64,000 nt of DNA from Pseudomonadota bacterium (GCA_021805275.1 JAJZFQ010000259.1:1-64000), one strand, 5' to 3'; shown: positions 42,963-52,900, numbered from the stretch's first letter. Notes: generated by a model not told the origin, from the letters alone. Numbers and translations are program-made.

Positions 42963-45350
42963 CTACTGCATCTTCAGGTGCGCGCCGATCGCCGCCTTCA
43001 GTGCATCGAGCACGAAGGCGAACACGATCGTGGCGGCGAGCACCGCGCCGATCACGCCGAGCGGTATCGCACGCATGAGAATTCCGCCGGCCGCGAGCGC
43101 CGTGAAGATCGCCACGTTCGCCAGCATCGAGACGATGATCCAGACGCTCGGGAGCGAACTCCACAGGCGTCGCCGCTCACGGACGACGTAGAACAGCCCC
43201 TGGCTGGCGAACGAGAGAGTCACCGCTGCCAGCGTTTGCAGCCGCGCCTGATCGAGTCCGAGGTGGTAACGGCCGAACGCGACGACGCTGCCGCAGAACA
43301 GGACGCTGCACAGCGCCAGGGCGACTCCGAGCATCGTGATGCTGTCGACGTGCCAGGCATTGGGCTTCGGCGAGGGGCGCACGTTGTCGGTGGTCGCGGA
43401 CATCGCAAGGAAATCGCCCGTGATCATCAGCAGCGCCATGAGGCGTGGCGTCAGGATGGCGTGCCCGGTCATGACCAGACCGGCGACCAGCAGCAGCATC
43501 TGGCTCAGCTTCTGCGTCAGTGAGCGCATGGTGTAGGTCAGGATGCGCTGGAATGCGATCCGTCCCTCGCGTACCGCGCTGACGATGCCGGACAGTCCCG
43601 GCTCGGTGAGCACGATTCCGGCGGCGGATTTGGCCACATCGGTCGCGCTCGACACGGCGATGCCCATCTGCGCCTGGCGCAGGGCCGGGGCATCGTTGGC
43701 GCCGTCGCCGCACATCCCGACCGTGTGCCCGCTCGCCTGGAATGCCCGCACGATGTGGAATTTGTCCTCCGGGAAGACTCCGGCAAACACCGCGTAGTCC
43801 TGCGGACGGACGCGCTCGGGTATCGGTCCGGGCGGGCAGACCGGGCCATCTAGGCCGACCAAGTGCGCCACGACCCGCGCGGTCACCGGGGCGTCACCGG
43901 TGACCATGACCGTGGCGACGCCCATGGCGCGCAACTGTTCGATCAGCGCGGCCGCATCCTCCCGCGGCGGATCGCTGAGCGCGACGAAGCCGATCACCTG
44001 CGGCACCGCATCCACCGGGCCATACGCTACGGCCAGCACTCGGTATCCCTCGGCGGCGAGCGCGTTGGCGATCGCCGCCGCTTCCGCAGGCACAGTGCCG
44101 ATCGTCTGCAGCGTCGCAAAGGCGCCCTTGACGATGCGCAGCGCATGGCCGGCCTCATCGGTGACAATTGCCTCGGCGCGCTTGCGCGCCGGATCGAAGG
44201 GTGTGAAGGATCGCAGCTGCACCGGCTCGCCGTGCGCTGAACGGGCCGCCGAGGCGCGACGGATGGCCTCGTCGACCGGATCTGCCCCCCCTTCTGAACT
44301 CGCGAGCGCAGCGAGGGCGAGAATGCGCGGTTCGTCGTAGCCGGCCATCGGGCGCACCGCCGTGACGGCAAGGGCGTTCTGGGTGATGGTGCCGGTCTTG
44401 TCCGAGCACAGCACGTCGAGTGTGGCGGCTTCCTCCACGGCGGACAGCCGGGTGGGCAGTACGCCGCGGGCAGCGAGCGCGCGAGCGCCGAGCGCGCTCG
44501 CGAGCGTGAACGTCGCGGGCAGCGCCACGGGGATTGCGGCCAGGATCGCAGTGAGGGTGAGGGAGATCACCTCGTGCGTCGGCAGACCGAGTACCGCGGC
44601 GTAGGCGACCTGGGCGATGACTACCCCGCCGTTGAAGATGGCCAGATTGCGCACCACGCGCAGCACGGTCGTCTGTTGCGTGCTGACACCGTGTGCCGTG
44701 CGCACCAGTTCTGCCGTGCGGCCGAACCGCGTCCGCGTGCCGGTCGCGGTCACTTCGGCGAGTGCCTCGCCGCGGCGCACCAGTGCGCCCGCGTAGGTGA
44801 TCCGGCCTGCCGCGCCTTCCACCGGGAGTGACTCGCCGGTGAGCGTCGATTGGTCGAGTAGCACGTCCCCGTAGATCAGGCGGACGTCGGCGGGCACGAT
44901 GGCGCCGAGGGACAACTTGATCAGGTCTCCCGGAACGAGCTCGGCAGCCGGTACGCTCCGCCAGGTGCCGTCGCGCCGCACCGAGGCCATCAGGGCGAGG
45001 CGAGCCTTCAGCGCCTGAAGCGTCGCCTGTGCGCGGCTCTCCTGAACGAAGCCGAGCAGCGCATTGAACAGCACCAGCACGGCGATGACCACCGCCTCGA
45101 CATACTTGTCGAGCGCGAGCTGCAGGACGATCGCCGCCTCGAGCATCCACGGGATGGGCGCCCAGAACTTCTCCGCCAGGCGTCGCCACGCCGGCCGCTC
45201 CTGCTCGGCCACGGCGTTCGGACCGAACTGCGCCAGGCGCTGCTGCGCCTCGACCGCGCTCAGCCCCTCAGCCGACGTCGCGGGCATCGCCGCCGCGGCG
45301 CCGAGAGGCGCGGGGGGCGGTGGCGTCGGGTTAAAGTCGCGTGGGGCCAT
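42963..45350 (-). CDS. PMA1-type proton-translocating P-type ATPase
   Basis: A 795 aa integral-membrane pump. TGES is at 171-174, the phosphorylation site Asp317 in SDKTGT, IPVALP (273-278) in M4, and GDGANDAPAL in the hinge. The IPVALP helix and overall length match plasma-membrane H+-ATPases (type III). It would expel protons at the expense of ATP. The N-terminus is Pro-rich and without the long cation-binding domains of metal pumps. ATG 45350 is chosen; the frame runs open far upstream over the divergent photolyase gene without similarity. Confidence 0.9.
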   Translation of the reverse strand: MAPRDFNPTPPPPAPLGAAAAMPATSAEGLSAVEAQQRLAQFGPNAVAEQERPAWRRLAEKFWAPIPWMLEAAIVLQLALDKYVEAVVIAVLVLFNALLGFVQESRAQATLQALKARLALMASVRRDGTWRSVPAAELVPGDLIKLSLGAIVPADVRLIYGDVLLDQSTLTGESLPVEGAAGRITYAGALVRRGEALAEVTATGTRTRFGRTAELVRTAHGVSTQQTTVLRVVRNLAIFNGGVVIAQVAYAAVLGLPTHEVISLTLTAILAAIPVALPATFTLASALGARALAARGVLPTRLSAVEEAATLDVLCSDKTGTITQNALAVTAVRPMAGYDEPRILALAALASSEGGADPVDEAIRRASAARSAHGEPVQLRSFTPFDPARKRAEAIVTDEAGHALRIVKGAFATLQTIGTVPAEAAAIANALAAEGYRVLAVAYGPVDAVPQVIGFVALSDPPREDAAALIEQLRAMGVATVMVTGDAPVTARVVAHLVGLDGPVCPPGPIPERVRPQDYAVFAGVFPEDKFHIVRAFQASGHTVGMCGDGANDAPALRQAQMGIAVSSATDVAKSAAGIVLTEPGLSGIVSAVREGRIAFQRILTYTMRSLTQKLSQMLLLVAGLVMTGHAILTPRLMALLMITGDFLAMSATTDNVRPSPKPNAWHVDSITMLGVALALCSVLFCGSVVAFGRYHLGLDQARLQTLAAVTLSFASQGLFYVVRERRRLWSSLPSVWIIVSMLANVAIFTALAAGGILMRAIPLGVIGAVLAATIVFAFVLDALKAAIGAHLKMQ

Positions 45351-45512
45351 GATGCGCAGATTCCGCTGGTGGGCAAGTCTACCCGAGACGCCGCGGTGTG
45401 TGCCCGCAGCGTCCGCCGGGCGTGGCTCGACAGCCCGTCGGCGGCATTGCACACTGCGGGACGTCGGATCCGGCCGGTGCCGGGTCGCAGCCGAGGCGGC
45501 GAAGTTCACCCC

Positions 45513-46997
45513 ATGTCCAAGCAGCGCAGCGCGTCCGGCCCGGCCGCGCGACCGGTCATCGTCTGGTTTCGCAGCGATCTGCGCCTCGCAGACAGCCCGG
45601 CGCTCACGGCGGCAGCCGCCTGCGGTGCCCCGGTCATCCCGCTGTTCATCCTCGATGAGCGCGCCAGTGGGGGACGAGCCTTCGGCGGCGCGGCTCGCTG
45701 GTGGTTGCACCACAGCCTCGCGGCGCTCGATGCGTCGCTGCGCGCGCTGCAGAGCGGGCCACTCAACGGCGTGAAGTTGTGCTTGCGGCGCGGCGCGGTG
45801 CCGCAGGTGCTGCGCGAGCTGCTCGAGACGAGCGGCGCCTCGCGCGTGCTGTGCAATCGGACCTACGATCCGGTGGTCGATGCGCTCGACGATACGGTGC
45901 AGCAGAGCCTGGGCAGCGGCGGCGTCACGTTCGAGAGCTTCCCCGGTGCGCTGCTCGCCGAGCCCGGTGCACTGCGCACCGGCGGCGGAGGTCCCTTCCG
46001 CGTGTTCACCCCGTTCTGGAACCGACTGAGCTCGCTCGAGATCGCCGAGCCCCTGCCGGCGCCGCGCGCGCTGATGGGCAGCGAGCACGTGCCGCACGGC
46101 ATGCGGCTCGAGGACCTGGGCCTGCTGCCTCGTCGCGGCTGGGATGCTGGTTTCCCCGCGGAGTGGAGTCCGGGGGAACGGGGCGCGCGCAGCCGCGCCC
46201 GCACGTTCCTCACCAGCCGCTTCGCGCACTATCGTACGGCCCGCGACCTGCCGGGGCTCGAGGGAACCTCGCGTCTCTCGCCGCATCTGTGCTTCGGAGA
46301 AGTCACTGCGCGACAGCTGTGGCGTGCCGTGCTGCGCTCGCCGAGCGGCGGGCGCAGCGAGCTGACCGGCAACGGCTTTCTGCGCGAGCTCGGCTGGCGC
46401 GAGTTCGCGCACTACACGCTGCATCAATTTCCCAGCCTGCCGCTGCGACCGCTGCGGAGCGAATTCGAGGCGTTCCGGTGGCGCGATGATGCGGACGGAT
46501 TCCAGGCATGGTGCCGCGGGAGTACCGGTTACCCGATCGTCGATGCCGGCATGCGTCAGCTGTGGCACACGGGCTGGATGCACAACCGGGTGCGCATGAT
46601 CGTCGGCTCATTCCTGGTGAAGGATCTGCTCGTGCCCTGGCAGCGCGGCGAGCAATGGTTCTGGGACACGCTGCTCGACGCGGACCGGGCCAACAACGCG
46701 CTCAACTGGCAGTGGGTGAGTGGCTGCGGGGTCGATGCGGCCCCATATTTTCGCATCTTCAATCCCGTGGCGCAGAGCGAGCGGTTCGATCCCGAAGGTG
46801 CGTATCTGCGCCGTTGGCTGCCCGAGCTGCGCGCGCTGCCGGCGTCGGCCATTCATGCGCCCTGGACTGCCGCGCCCGAGGTGCTCGCGCGGGCGGGCGT
46901 CAGGCTAGGGGAGACGTATGCGCGTCCCATCGTGGAACACGACGTGGCGCGCAAGCGCGCGCTGGCGCGGTTCGAGGCGCTCAGACAGCGTGACTGA
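45513..46997 (+). CDS. phrB: Deoxyribodipyrimidine photolyase
   Basis: A 494 aa class I CPD photolyase/cryptochrome protein. The N-terminal Rossmann antenna domain begins IVWFRSDLRLADSPAL. The FAD/catalytic domain has SRLSPHLCFGEVTARQLW, GYPIVDAGMRQL and the C-terminal NNALNWQWVSGCGVDAAPYF. It repairs cyclobutane pyrimidine dimers with light. ATG 45513 is at the natural start of the fold. It is divergent from the P-type ATPase and followed by an unrelated NAD-binding gene. Confidence 0.9.
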   Translation: MSKQRSASGPAARPVIVWFRSDLRLADSPALTAAAACGAPVIPLFILDERASGGRAFGGAARWWLHHSLAALDASLRALQSGPLNGVKLCLRRGAVPQVLRELLETSGASRVLCNRTYDPVVDALDDTVQQSLGSGGVTFESFPGALLAEPGALRTGGGGPFRVFTPFWNRLSSLEIAEPLPAPRALMGSEHVPHGMRLEDLGLLPRRGWDAGFPAEWSPGERGARSRARTFLTSRFAHYRTARDLPGLEGTSRLSPHLCFGEVTARQLWRAVLRSPSGGRSELTGNGFLRELGWREFAHYTLHQFPSLPLRPLRSEFEAFRWRDDADGFQAWCRGSTGYPIVDAGMRQLWHTGWMHNRVRMIVGSFLVKDLLVPWQRGEQWFWDTLLDADRANNALNWQWVSGCGVDAAPYFRIFNPVAQSERFDPEGAYLRRWLPELRALPASAIHAPWTAAPEVLARAGVRLGETYARPIVEHDVARKRALARFEALRQRD

Positions 46998-47069
46998 GGA
47001 GGCGAGCGCGGATTCGCCAAACGGCGGGCGGTCTGTCGCGCGCCGTGGCGCGTTGGTCGAGGAGGGTGT

Positions 47070-47981
47070 ATGGCGGTCGTGGGATTCATTGGCCTCGGGC
47101 GCATGGGCATCGGGATGGCGAGGCGCTTGCAGACCTGCGGGCACGCACTGCAGGTCTTCAATCGCACCCCCGCGCGCACCGCGGCACTGGTGGCGGGCGG
47201 TGCACGCGCGTGCACCACGCCGCGCGAGGCCTGCGAGGGCGCCACCGCCGTGCTCGTCATGGTGGCCGACGATCTCGCCTCGCGCGCCGTCTGGCTGGGT
47301 TCGCACGGCGCACTGGCCGGGCTCGAGGCCGGCGCGTTCGCGATCGAATGCTCCACGCTATCGCATGACTGGGTGCTCGATTTGAGTGCACGGGCCGACC
47401 AGCTCGGCCTGCGCTATCTCGATGCGCCGGTGACGGGCCTGGCGGAGCAGGCGGCCGGCGGCGAGCTGACGCTGCTCGTCGGGGCGCGGCCGGACGACCT
47501 CGCTGCGGCGCGGCCGCTGCTCGGTGCGGTGAGCCGGCAGATCGTGCATTTCGGGCCGGCCGGCGCCGGGACGGCCTACAAGCTGCTGGTCAACCTGCTG
47601 GGCGCCGTTCAGATTGCATCGGCTGCAGAGGCGATGGCGCTTGCCGAGCGGGCCGGGCTCGATCCGGCGCAGGCGGCAGCGGCGATCGGCAGTGGCCAGG
47701 CAGCCAGTCCGCAGGTGATCCGCAACACGCGCCGCATGGCGCAAAATCAACACGCACATCCGGTGGACTTCTCGCCGCAGCTGCGTCTGAAGGACATCCG
47801 GTACGCACTCGCGCTGGCGCGCAAGCTCGGCCTGAGTGTGCCCTTCGGCACGCTCGCGGCGACCTGGTTCGATGCGCTGTGCGTCCAGGCGCCGGCGGGC
47901 ATCAACGAGAGCGCGATCATCGATGTCGCTCGCAGTCAGCGCGCCGCGCAGCCGGACACATTGCCTTGCCGGGGTGACTGA
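47070..47981 (+). CDS. 3-hydroxyisobutyrate dehydrogenase-family protein
   Basis: A 303 aa NAD(P)-dependent beta-hydroxyacid dehydrogenase. N-terminal GFIGLGRMGIGMARRL, substrate motif DAPVTGLAEQAAGGEL, and the catalytic Lys in YKLLVNLLG are visible. The family includes HibD, tartronate semialdehyde reductase and GLYR-type reductases; the exact substrate is open. ATG 47070 has GAGGAGGG just upstream. It lies 72 bp after the photolyase gene. Confidence 0.88.
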   Translation: MAVVGFIGLGRMGIGMARRLQTCGHALQVFNRTPARTAALVAGGARACTTPREACEGATAVLVMVADDLASRAVWLGSHGALAGLEAGAFAIECSTLSHDWVLDLSARADQLGLRYLDAPVTGLAEQAAGGELTLLVGARPDDLAAARPLLGAVSRQIVHFGPAGAGTAYKLLVNLLGAVQIASAAEAMALAERAGLDPAQAAAAIGSGQAASPQVIRNTRRMAQNQHAHPVDFSPQLRLKDIRYALALARKLGLSVPFGTLAATWFDALCVQAPAGINESAIIDVARSQRAAQPDTLPCRGD

Positions 47982-48048
47982 GATCATCCTGGCGACGCCA
48001 CGGCGCGTGGGCGCGCCCCGGACGCTCTGGCAACATAGGAGCATCGAG

Positions 48049-48219
48049 ATGCAAAAAAAGCGCTGCCTGGAAACACCCGCCTTGGGGGTCGGCCGGCGCA
48101 TCCGCGGTGCCATGACTTGCACCGCTGATAAAGGCCGGAGGGCCGCGGCTCGCAGGGTGGTGCGGGCGGCGCCCCCGCGCGCGGCACTGCGCTCTTCGGC
48201 GAACGTGCTCACACGGTGA
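48049..48219 (+). CDS. Possible small Arg-rich protein coupled to permease gene
   Basis: A 56-codon frame with a good ribosome site (AGGAG 7 bases before ATG). It encodes a basic peptide starting MQKKRCLETP. Its TGA (48217-48219) overlaps the GTG start of the permease gene (48216), as expected for a leader peptide coupling translation. There is no recognisable domain, and the high-GC frame could be chance. Confidence 0.3.
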   Translation: MQKKRCLETPALGVGRRIRGAMTCTADKGRRAAARRVVRAAPPRAALRSSANVLTR

Positions 48220-49265
48220 GGATCTTGTCCGATCGCGAACCGTCCTGGCTCGATGCGCGACCCTCGGTGCGAGGCGCCTGGCTGCAGTGGCGCAACCTCT
48301 GGCGCCGCTGGCCGCTCGGTGCGACCGCTGTCGTGGCAGCGTTCCTGGCGCTCGGGCTGCTCGGCCGCCTCACGGTCGTGAGTCAGGGCCTTGTTCGGGC
48401 TGCCGGCTCCCCACGGCTGGTATCGGCCGTGACGCTGGTGCTGGCCGTGCTCCTTGCGCTGCGGCGGCGCCGGGATCTCCTGAACGAGCGGCACCGCGAC
48501 TGGGTAGGAGCGTTGCCCACTGATGCCTCAATCGCGGCTCGCTCCGCCGCCGCGGTCCTCGCGGCCGGAGTGATTGCGGCGCTGTTGAGCGCGTCGCTGG
48601 CGATCGCGGCGCGGCTGCCGGGTTGGGTGCTCGCGCGGCTGCTTGGGTGCCTCACCGTCGGCGTCCTGCTTGGTGCGGTCGCGGCCTGCGCAGCGTCATG
48701 GCGTGCGGCGCACGGTGGACCTGCGTCCCGTCATGCGCCGCCGCGTTCCCGCTACACGCCGGTCCCCGGGGTGCGCTCCCGGTCGGCTCGGGCATCACTC
48801 CTGCCGCTCGGCAACTGGGCACGAGTCGAGACGCGCTTCGGTGATCGGCCGACGATCCGTGCGCGCAGCCTACTGCTGCTGTTGCTCGCCGTGCCGATGG
48901 GTACTTCCGCCGGCACGGGGCTCGCTGTGGCGCTCGTCTGGGTGCTGATTTTGCATCTGGTCAATCTTCTGCTCGCGCTGGTCCGTTCGGCGTTCGGCGC
49001 GTCCTGGTGGCTCGCGCCCACCCCTGTGAGTCCCGGGCGCTTCGCAGTGTCGCTCGCGTGGCGATCGCTCGGCGCCCAGATTGCCGCGAGCGCGGCGCTG
49101 CTTGCCATTGCCGCCGCTGCGCTCGGGGCGACATCGGTGCGTCTGATCGGCGAGGTCATGGGAGCCTGGCTGGGCGTAGTCGCCCTGGTTGGCGCGATGG
49201 TGTCCGTGGCCGCGCTGCAGACCCGCTCGATCGCAGCCTCAGTGCTGCATCGGTGGCGCGGATGA
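48216..49265 (+). CDS. Putative ABC transporter membrane protein
   Basis: A 349 aa polytopic membrane protein, unrecognised at family level. Hydrophobic segments lie at about residues 35-55, 65-82, 108-130, 138-160, 225-255 and 280-330, with a polar central stretch of about 50 residues. Its stop overlaps the ATPase gene (ATGA, 49262-49265), so the two likely form one ABC exporter of the ABC-2-like type. The start is GTG 48216. The substrate is unknown. Confidence 0.7.
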   Translation: MRILSDREPSWLDARPSVRGAWLQWRNLWRRWPLGATAVVAAFLALGLLGRLTVVSQGLVRAAGSPRLVSAVTLVLAVLLALRRRRDLLNERHRDWVGALPTDASIAARSAAAVLAAGVIAALLSASLAIAARLPGWVLARLLGCLTVGVLLGAVAACAASWRAAHGGPASRHAPPRSRYTPVPGVRSRSARASLLPLGNWARVETRFGDRPTIRARSLLLLLLAVPMGTSAGTGLAVALVWVLILHLVNLLLALVRSAFGASWWLAPTPVSPGRFAVSLAWRSLGAQIAASAALLAIAAAALGATSVRLIGEVMGAWLGVVALVGAMVSVAALQTRSIAASVLHRWRG

Positions 49266-50029
49266 GCGAGGCAGCCGCTTCGAGAGGCACCGCGGCGCTG
49301 CGCATCAGGGGGCTCGACGCCGGCTACGGCGGGCACCAGGTGCTGCGCCAGGTCGATCTCGAGGTGTCTCTCGGGCAGTGGTGCGCGCTGCTCGGCCCCA
49401 ATGCGAGCGGCAAATCGACCCTGTTGTACTGCATCGCCGGTCTGCTGCGACCGCGCGGCGGGCAGATCGAGCTGGCGGGGGTTTCGCTGGCGACCTCACC
49501 AGCGCAAGCCAAGCGAGCGTTGGGCTACGCCTGCGCGCCCGATCGGATGCCGGGTCTGCTCACCGGGCGGCAGTGCCTGCAGGTGTATGCCGCGGCCAAA
49601 GGCCTGCAGTCGATCGACGCCGAGGTGCTCGCGCTCGCCGAGGCACTCTCGTTCACGGCGCAGCTTGAGCGTTTCGTCGACACGTATTCGCTCGGGACGC
49701 GCCAGAAGCTGGCGGTGCTGCTTGCGCTGCTCGGCGCGCCTCGTCTGATCGTGCTGGATGAGGCGTTCAACGGACTTGATCCGGCAAGTGCGGGGATTCT
49801 CAAGCGTCATCTGCGGCGACTGGTGGACGAGCGGCGCGCGGCGGTGCTGCTGGCGACACATGCCCTTGACATCGCGGAGCATCACGCCGACCGCGTCGCG
49901 CTGATGCTGGCCGGCTGCATCGTGCGCGTGTGGAGTGCCGAGGAGATTGCGGCACGGCGCAGCACCGGGCAGAGCCTGGAGGAATTGCTCGCGGGCGCCG
50001 CTGCCGAGCACGCTGGCTCGGCAGCGTGA
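49262..50029 (+). CDS. ABC transporter ATP-binding protein
   Basis: A 255 aa nucleotide-binding domain. Walker A is GPNASGKST (45-53), the signature is YSLGTRQK in the form common for ABC-2 exporters, and Walker B is LIVLDEAFNGLD with H-loop ATHAL. It powers the membrane protein encoded immediately upstream, with which it overlaps by 4 bp. ATG 49262 is used. Confidence 0.92.
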   Translation: MSEAAASRGTAALRIRGLDAGYGGHQVLRQVDLEVSLGQWCALLGPNASGKSTLLYCIAGLLRPRGGQIELAGVSLATSPAQAKRALGYACAPDRMPGLLTGRQCLQVYAAAKGLQSIDAEVLALAEALSFTAQLERFVDTYSLGTRQKLAVLLALLGAPRLIVLDEAFNGLDPASAGILKRHLRRLVDERRAAVLLATHALDIAEHHADRVALMLAGCIVRVWSAEEIAARRSTGQSLEELLAGAAAEHAGSAA

Positions 50030-50080
50030 CCGGCGCGAGGCAGGCTGGCGGGCCCGGTGCGCCGTGGCGCAGGCGCCGGA

Positions 50081-52417
50081 TCAGCCCCAGGGCCAGGGCC
50101 GCAGCGCGAAGTGGGCGGGCGGTATGTTGCCGGCGAGGTGGCGCACGAAATAGTCCCAGCGCCGTACCGTTATGTAGGGCGTCGCATAGCCGTAGTCGTG
50201 GCGCACGTTGGGTATGGCGATCATGTCGAAGTCCCGGTTGGCCTTGATCAGCGCCTGGATGAGGATCTCGGTGTTCTCCGGCGGCACGTTGTCGTCGAGC
50301 GTGCCGTAGGTGAGCATCAGGTGGCCGCGCAGCTGCGCGGCGAGCAGCTCGTTGGCCTGGTTGTCGTAGTTGGTCCGGTCACCGGCCGCACGGACCAGCA
50401 GTCCCTGGTATTTCTCTCCCCAGTCGTTCTCGTAGTCGCGGTTGTCCTGGTTGCCGCTCTCGGCCCAGCCCACCTTGAAGAAATCCGGATAGCGGAGCAG
50501 CGCATCGGCGGTGGCATCGCCGCCGCCCGAGTGACCCCAGATGCCGACGCGGCCGAGATCGATCCATGGATATCTGCGGGCAAGCTCGCGGATCGCGGCG
50601 ACTTGATCCGGCAGTGTGTTGTCGCCCATGTCGCCGTACCAGAGGTGATGGAAGCGAGCGGAGCGGTATGGCGTGCCCATGCCGTCGATCGCCACGACGA
50701 TGAAGCCGAGCTCGGCGAGCGATTGGTCATCGGAGCGCGAGGGCTCGAAGCGAAACGTGGACACCGAGCCGGCCTGCGGCCCTGGATAGATGTAGTCGAT
50801 GAGCGGGTATTGTTTGTGCGGGTCGAAATCGGTGGGCTTGAAGAGCAGGCCGTAGAGGTCGGTCCGGCCGTCGCGTGCCTTGAGGACGATCTGCTGCGGG
50901 GGGCGCCAGCCGATCGCGCGCAGGCGTTTGAGGCGGGCACGGGCCACCGTGGCTATGATCCGGCCGGTATCGGCGTCGCGCAGGGTCGTGACGGGCGCGC
51001 GGCGAGGCGTGGAGCAGCTGTCGACGAAGTAATTGCCGTCCGGTGACATCGTAACGACGTTGTCGCAGTCCTGGGGTGTCAGGAGCGTCGGTGTGCCGCC
51101 CTGGAGGTTCACCTTCCAGAGCTGCTCGTAGTACGGATTGATGCCGGGTGTCCGCCCGACCGCGCGGAACCAGACCTCGCCGGAGGCTCGGTTGATATGC
51201 AGCACCTGCGTCACGTCGCCCTTGCCCGTCGTGACGGGATGCTCGAGTCGGCCGCTCGCCAGGCTGTAGAGGTAGAGGTTGCCCCAGTTGTTGCGTTCGC
51301 TGTACCACAATGCCTGGTCGGAGTTCGCCAGATAGCGCCAGTCGACCGCGCCGATGCCGCTGTGATAGTACGTGGTGACACTCTCCTCGAACACCGTGCG
51401 GACCGCTCCGGTGCGTGCGTCGGCGAGGCGGAACCATTCGTGGCGGCGATCGCGCGAGGTGCTCACCAGCGCCAGCGTGCGACTGTCGCCGGACCACTGC
51501 AGGTCGTCCCAGTGGCCGGTGTTGCCGCAACTGAGCTCATCGCACAGGCTCGAGAGACGCTGCTCGGGCGGTAGATGCAAGCGCACGACGGTGCGCGAGG
51601 CGACATGGATCACCACCGGCTCGATCAGGAAGACGTGCCGGTCGCCCGGCAGGGGGTATTTCCATTTCTCGAGGCGGGGGTGCCCGACGACGGCGCTCAC
51701 CAGGTACATATCGCCGACCTTGCGCTGGTCCTGCTGGTACGTCGCGATTTCCCGCGAATTTGGCGACCAGTTGAGCACCGGTCGGGCGCCGTGGATCCAG
51801 CCTGCGTTGTGGGTGGCGTAGCCGAAGTTCTTGACCCCATCGAAGGTCAGTTGCCTCTCCCGGCCGCTCGCCACAGTGCGCACCCACAGGTTCCAGCCGC
51901 GGATGAAGGCGAGCAGCTTGCCGTTCGGGGAGACAATGCCCGGCTCCCGGCCGCTGCCGCGGGGCTGTGGCGCCGGGACGCAGCGGCCGACGCCGCTGAG
52001 CTCGCAGGTGAAATGCTTGCCACCGCGCGTCAGAGCAAGGTGGCCGTGCGAAATCTGGATCGCGGTGATGCCGAGCCGGGCGGGGTCGAGGACGGTATTG
52101 ATCGCGTTGCCGAGCGCGGCGGCGAGTTTCGCCCGGTTGAATGCTGCGCCAGAATGCCCGGTACGCGCATCCATGATGCGGTAGTGATCCCCGCGCGCGT
52201 CGTGCTCGAGGTACCAGAACCGATCGCCGGGCAGCCAGTGAACGGAATCCACCTCGTCATCGACGAGAGGCACGGTGTCGTAGGGCATGAACTGCTCGGC
52301 GCGTGCATAGTCGCCGGCGGTGAGTTGTCGGGGGTGGGCGGTGGCGCACAAGACCGGCAGCGCCACGACGCATGCGGCCGAGATCGACAGCCTCAGCGCG
52401 CGCCAACTCGACTTCAT
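50081..52417 (-). CDS. S9-family prolyl oligopeptidase/dipeptidyl peptidase IV-like
   Basis: A 778 aa secreted peptidase. A signal peptide (about 1-27) precedes a DPP IV-type beta-propeller and a C-terminal alpha/beta-hydrolase. The nucleophile is Ser near residue 630 in WGHSGGG, Asp in YGTLDDNVPPEN, and His in NVRHDYGY. It probably removes N-terminal dipeptides from peptides in the periplasm. It is monocistronic, convergent with the ABC ATPase gene, and 88 bp downstream of the DksA-like gene. Confidence 0.9.
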   Translation of the reverse strand: MKSSWRALRLSISAACVVALPVLCATAHPRQLTAGDYARAEQFMPYDTVPLVDDEVDSVHWLPGDRFWYLEHDARGDHYRIMDARTGHSGAAFNRAKLAAALGNAINTVLDPARLGITAIQISHGHLALTRGGKHFTCELSGVGRCVPAPQPRGSGREPGIVSPNGKLLAFIRGWNLWVRTVASGRERQLTFDGVKNFGYATHNAGWIHGARPVLNWSPNSREIATYQQDQRKVGDMYLVSAVVGHPRLEKWKYPLPGDRHVFLIEPVVIHVASRTVVRLHLPPEQRLSSLCDELSCGNTGHWDDLQWSGDSRTLALVSTSRDRRHEWFRLADARTGAVRTVFEESVTTYYHSGIGAVDWRYLANSDQALWYSERNNWGNLYLYSLASGRLEHPVTTGKGDVTQVLHINRASGEVWFRAVGRTPGINPYYEQLWKVNLQGGTPTLLTPQDCDNVVTMSPDGNYFVDSCSTPRRAPVTTLRDADTGRIIATVARARLKRLRAIGWRPPQQIVLKARDGRTDLYGLLFKPTDFDPHKQYPLIDYIYPGPQAGSVSTFRFEPSRSDDQSLAELGFIVVAIDGMGTPYRSARFHHLWYGDMGDNTLPDQVAAIRELARRYPWIDLGRVGIWGHSGGGDATADALLRYPDFFKVGWAESGNQDNRDYENDWGEKYQGLLVRAAGDRTNYDNQANELLAAQLRGHLMLTYGTLDDNVPPENTEILIQALIKANRDFDMIAIPNVRHDYGYATPYITVRRWDYFVRHLAGNIPPAHFALRPWPWG

Positions 52418-52505
52418 GTGGCCCCCGATCCGGATTGCGGCGTCCGTGTGCCGTCCACGACGCGCAGATTACGCTCCAGTTCGGGTTGCGGATACTCCGT
52501 GGCGC

Positions 52506-52772
52506 TCAGCGCAGCTGGCTGTCCTTGCTGCCACGGCGATTGTAGCCACTGAACACCTCGTTCTCGTGGTCCTCATGGGCTTGGCAGGGAAGACACAGCC
52601 GCACGCCGGGTATGGCCCGCTGTCGCTCCGCGGGGATGGGCTCGCCGCACTCCGCGCAATGGGTTCGCCCCGGGCCCTGCGGCAGGCGGCTCTGTGCCCG
52701 CCGGATGCCGTCGGTGACGGTTGCATCGATTTGTTCCTGCACGGCGCCATCGCCGGCCCACCCGGTGGCCAT
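52506..52772 (-). CDS. DksA/TraR-family C4 zinc-finger protein
   Basis: An 88 aa short DksA/TraR-like protein with a zinc finger formed by Cys39, Cys42, Cys60 and Cys63 (CAECGEPI then CLPC). It lacks the long N-terminal coiled coil of DksA, so it is the TraR-like short form that may enter the RNA polymerase secondary channel. Divergent from the MarR gene. Confidence 0.85.
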   Translation of the reverse strand: MATGWAGDGAVQEQIDATVTDGIRRAQSRLPQGPGRTHCAECGEPIPAERQRAIPGVRLCLPCQAHEDHENEVFSGYNRRGSKDSQLR

Positions 52773-52863
52773 CGTCGCAGACTCCAGTAAGAGGGTCTAT
52801 TTAAGAATAGCAACGCTGATTTTACCCGCATCCCGGCGGCGGCGCGCCGGGGGGATTGCCGCA

Positions 52864-52900
52864 TATAATATCAAGTGATATTATAATCTAAGATATTATA
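52864..52900. promoter_or_regulatory. MarR operator and promoter of efflux operon
   Basis: TATAATATCA-AG-TGATATTATA (52864-52885) is a perfect inverted repeat with 10 bp arms. A second, imperfect one (52882-52900, TATAATCT-AAG-ATATTATA) overlaps it. The TATAAT hexamers inside serve as possible -10 elements, so a bound dimer would block transcription. The stretch is strikingly AT-rich for this genome. Confidence 0.7.

Noticed and set aside
40666..43164. 832-codon minus-strand frame over the acyl reductase and outer-membrane genes
   Set aside because: It is a shadow frame crossing two genes with clear motifs on the plus strand.
45351..46583. 5' extension of the P-type ATPase frame to 1206 codons
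   Set aside because: The extension lies opposite the photolyase gene and has no similarity to ATPase N-termini. ATG 45350 gives the normal family length.
49262..50029. Degenerate ABC signature (SLGTRQ instead of LSGGQ)
   Set aside because: The form YSxGxxQ is normal in ABC-2-type exporters, so it is not treated as an anomaly.
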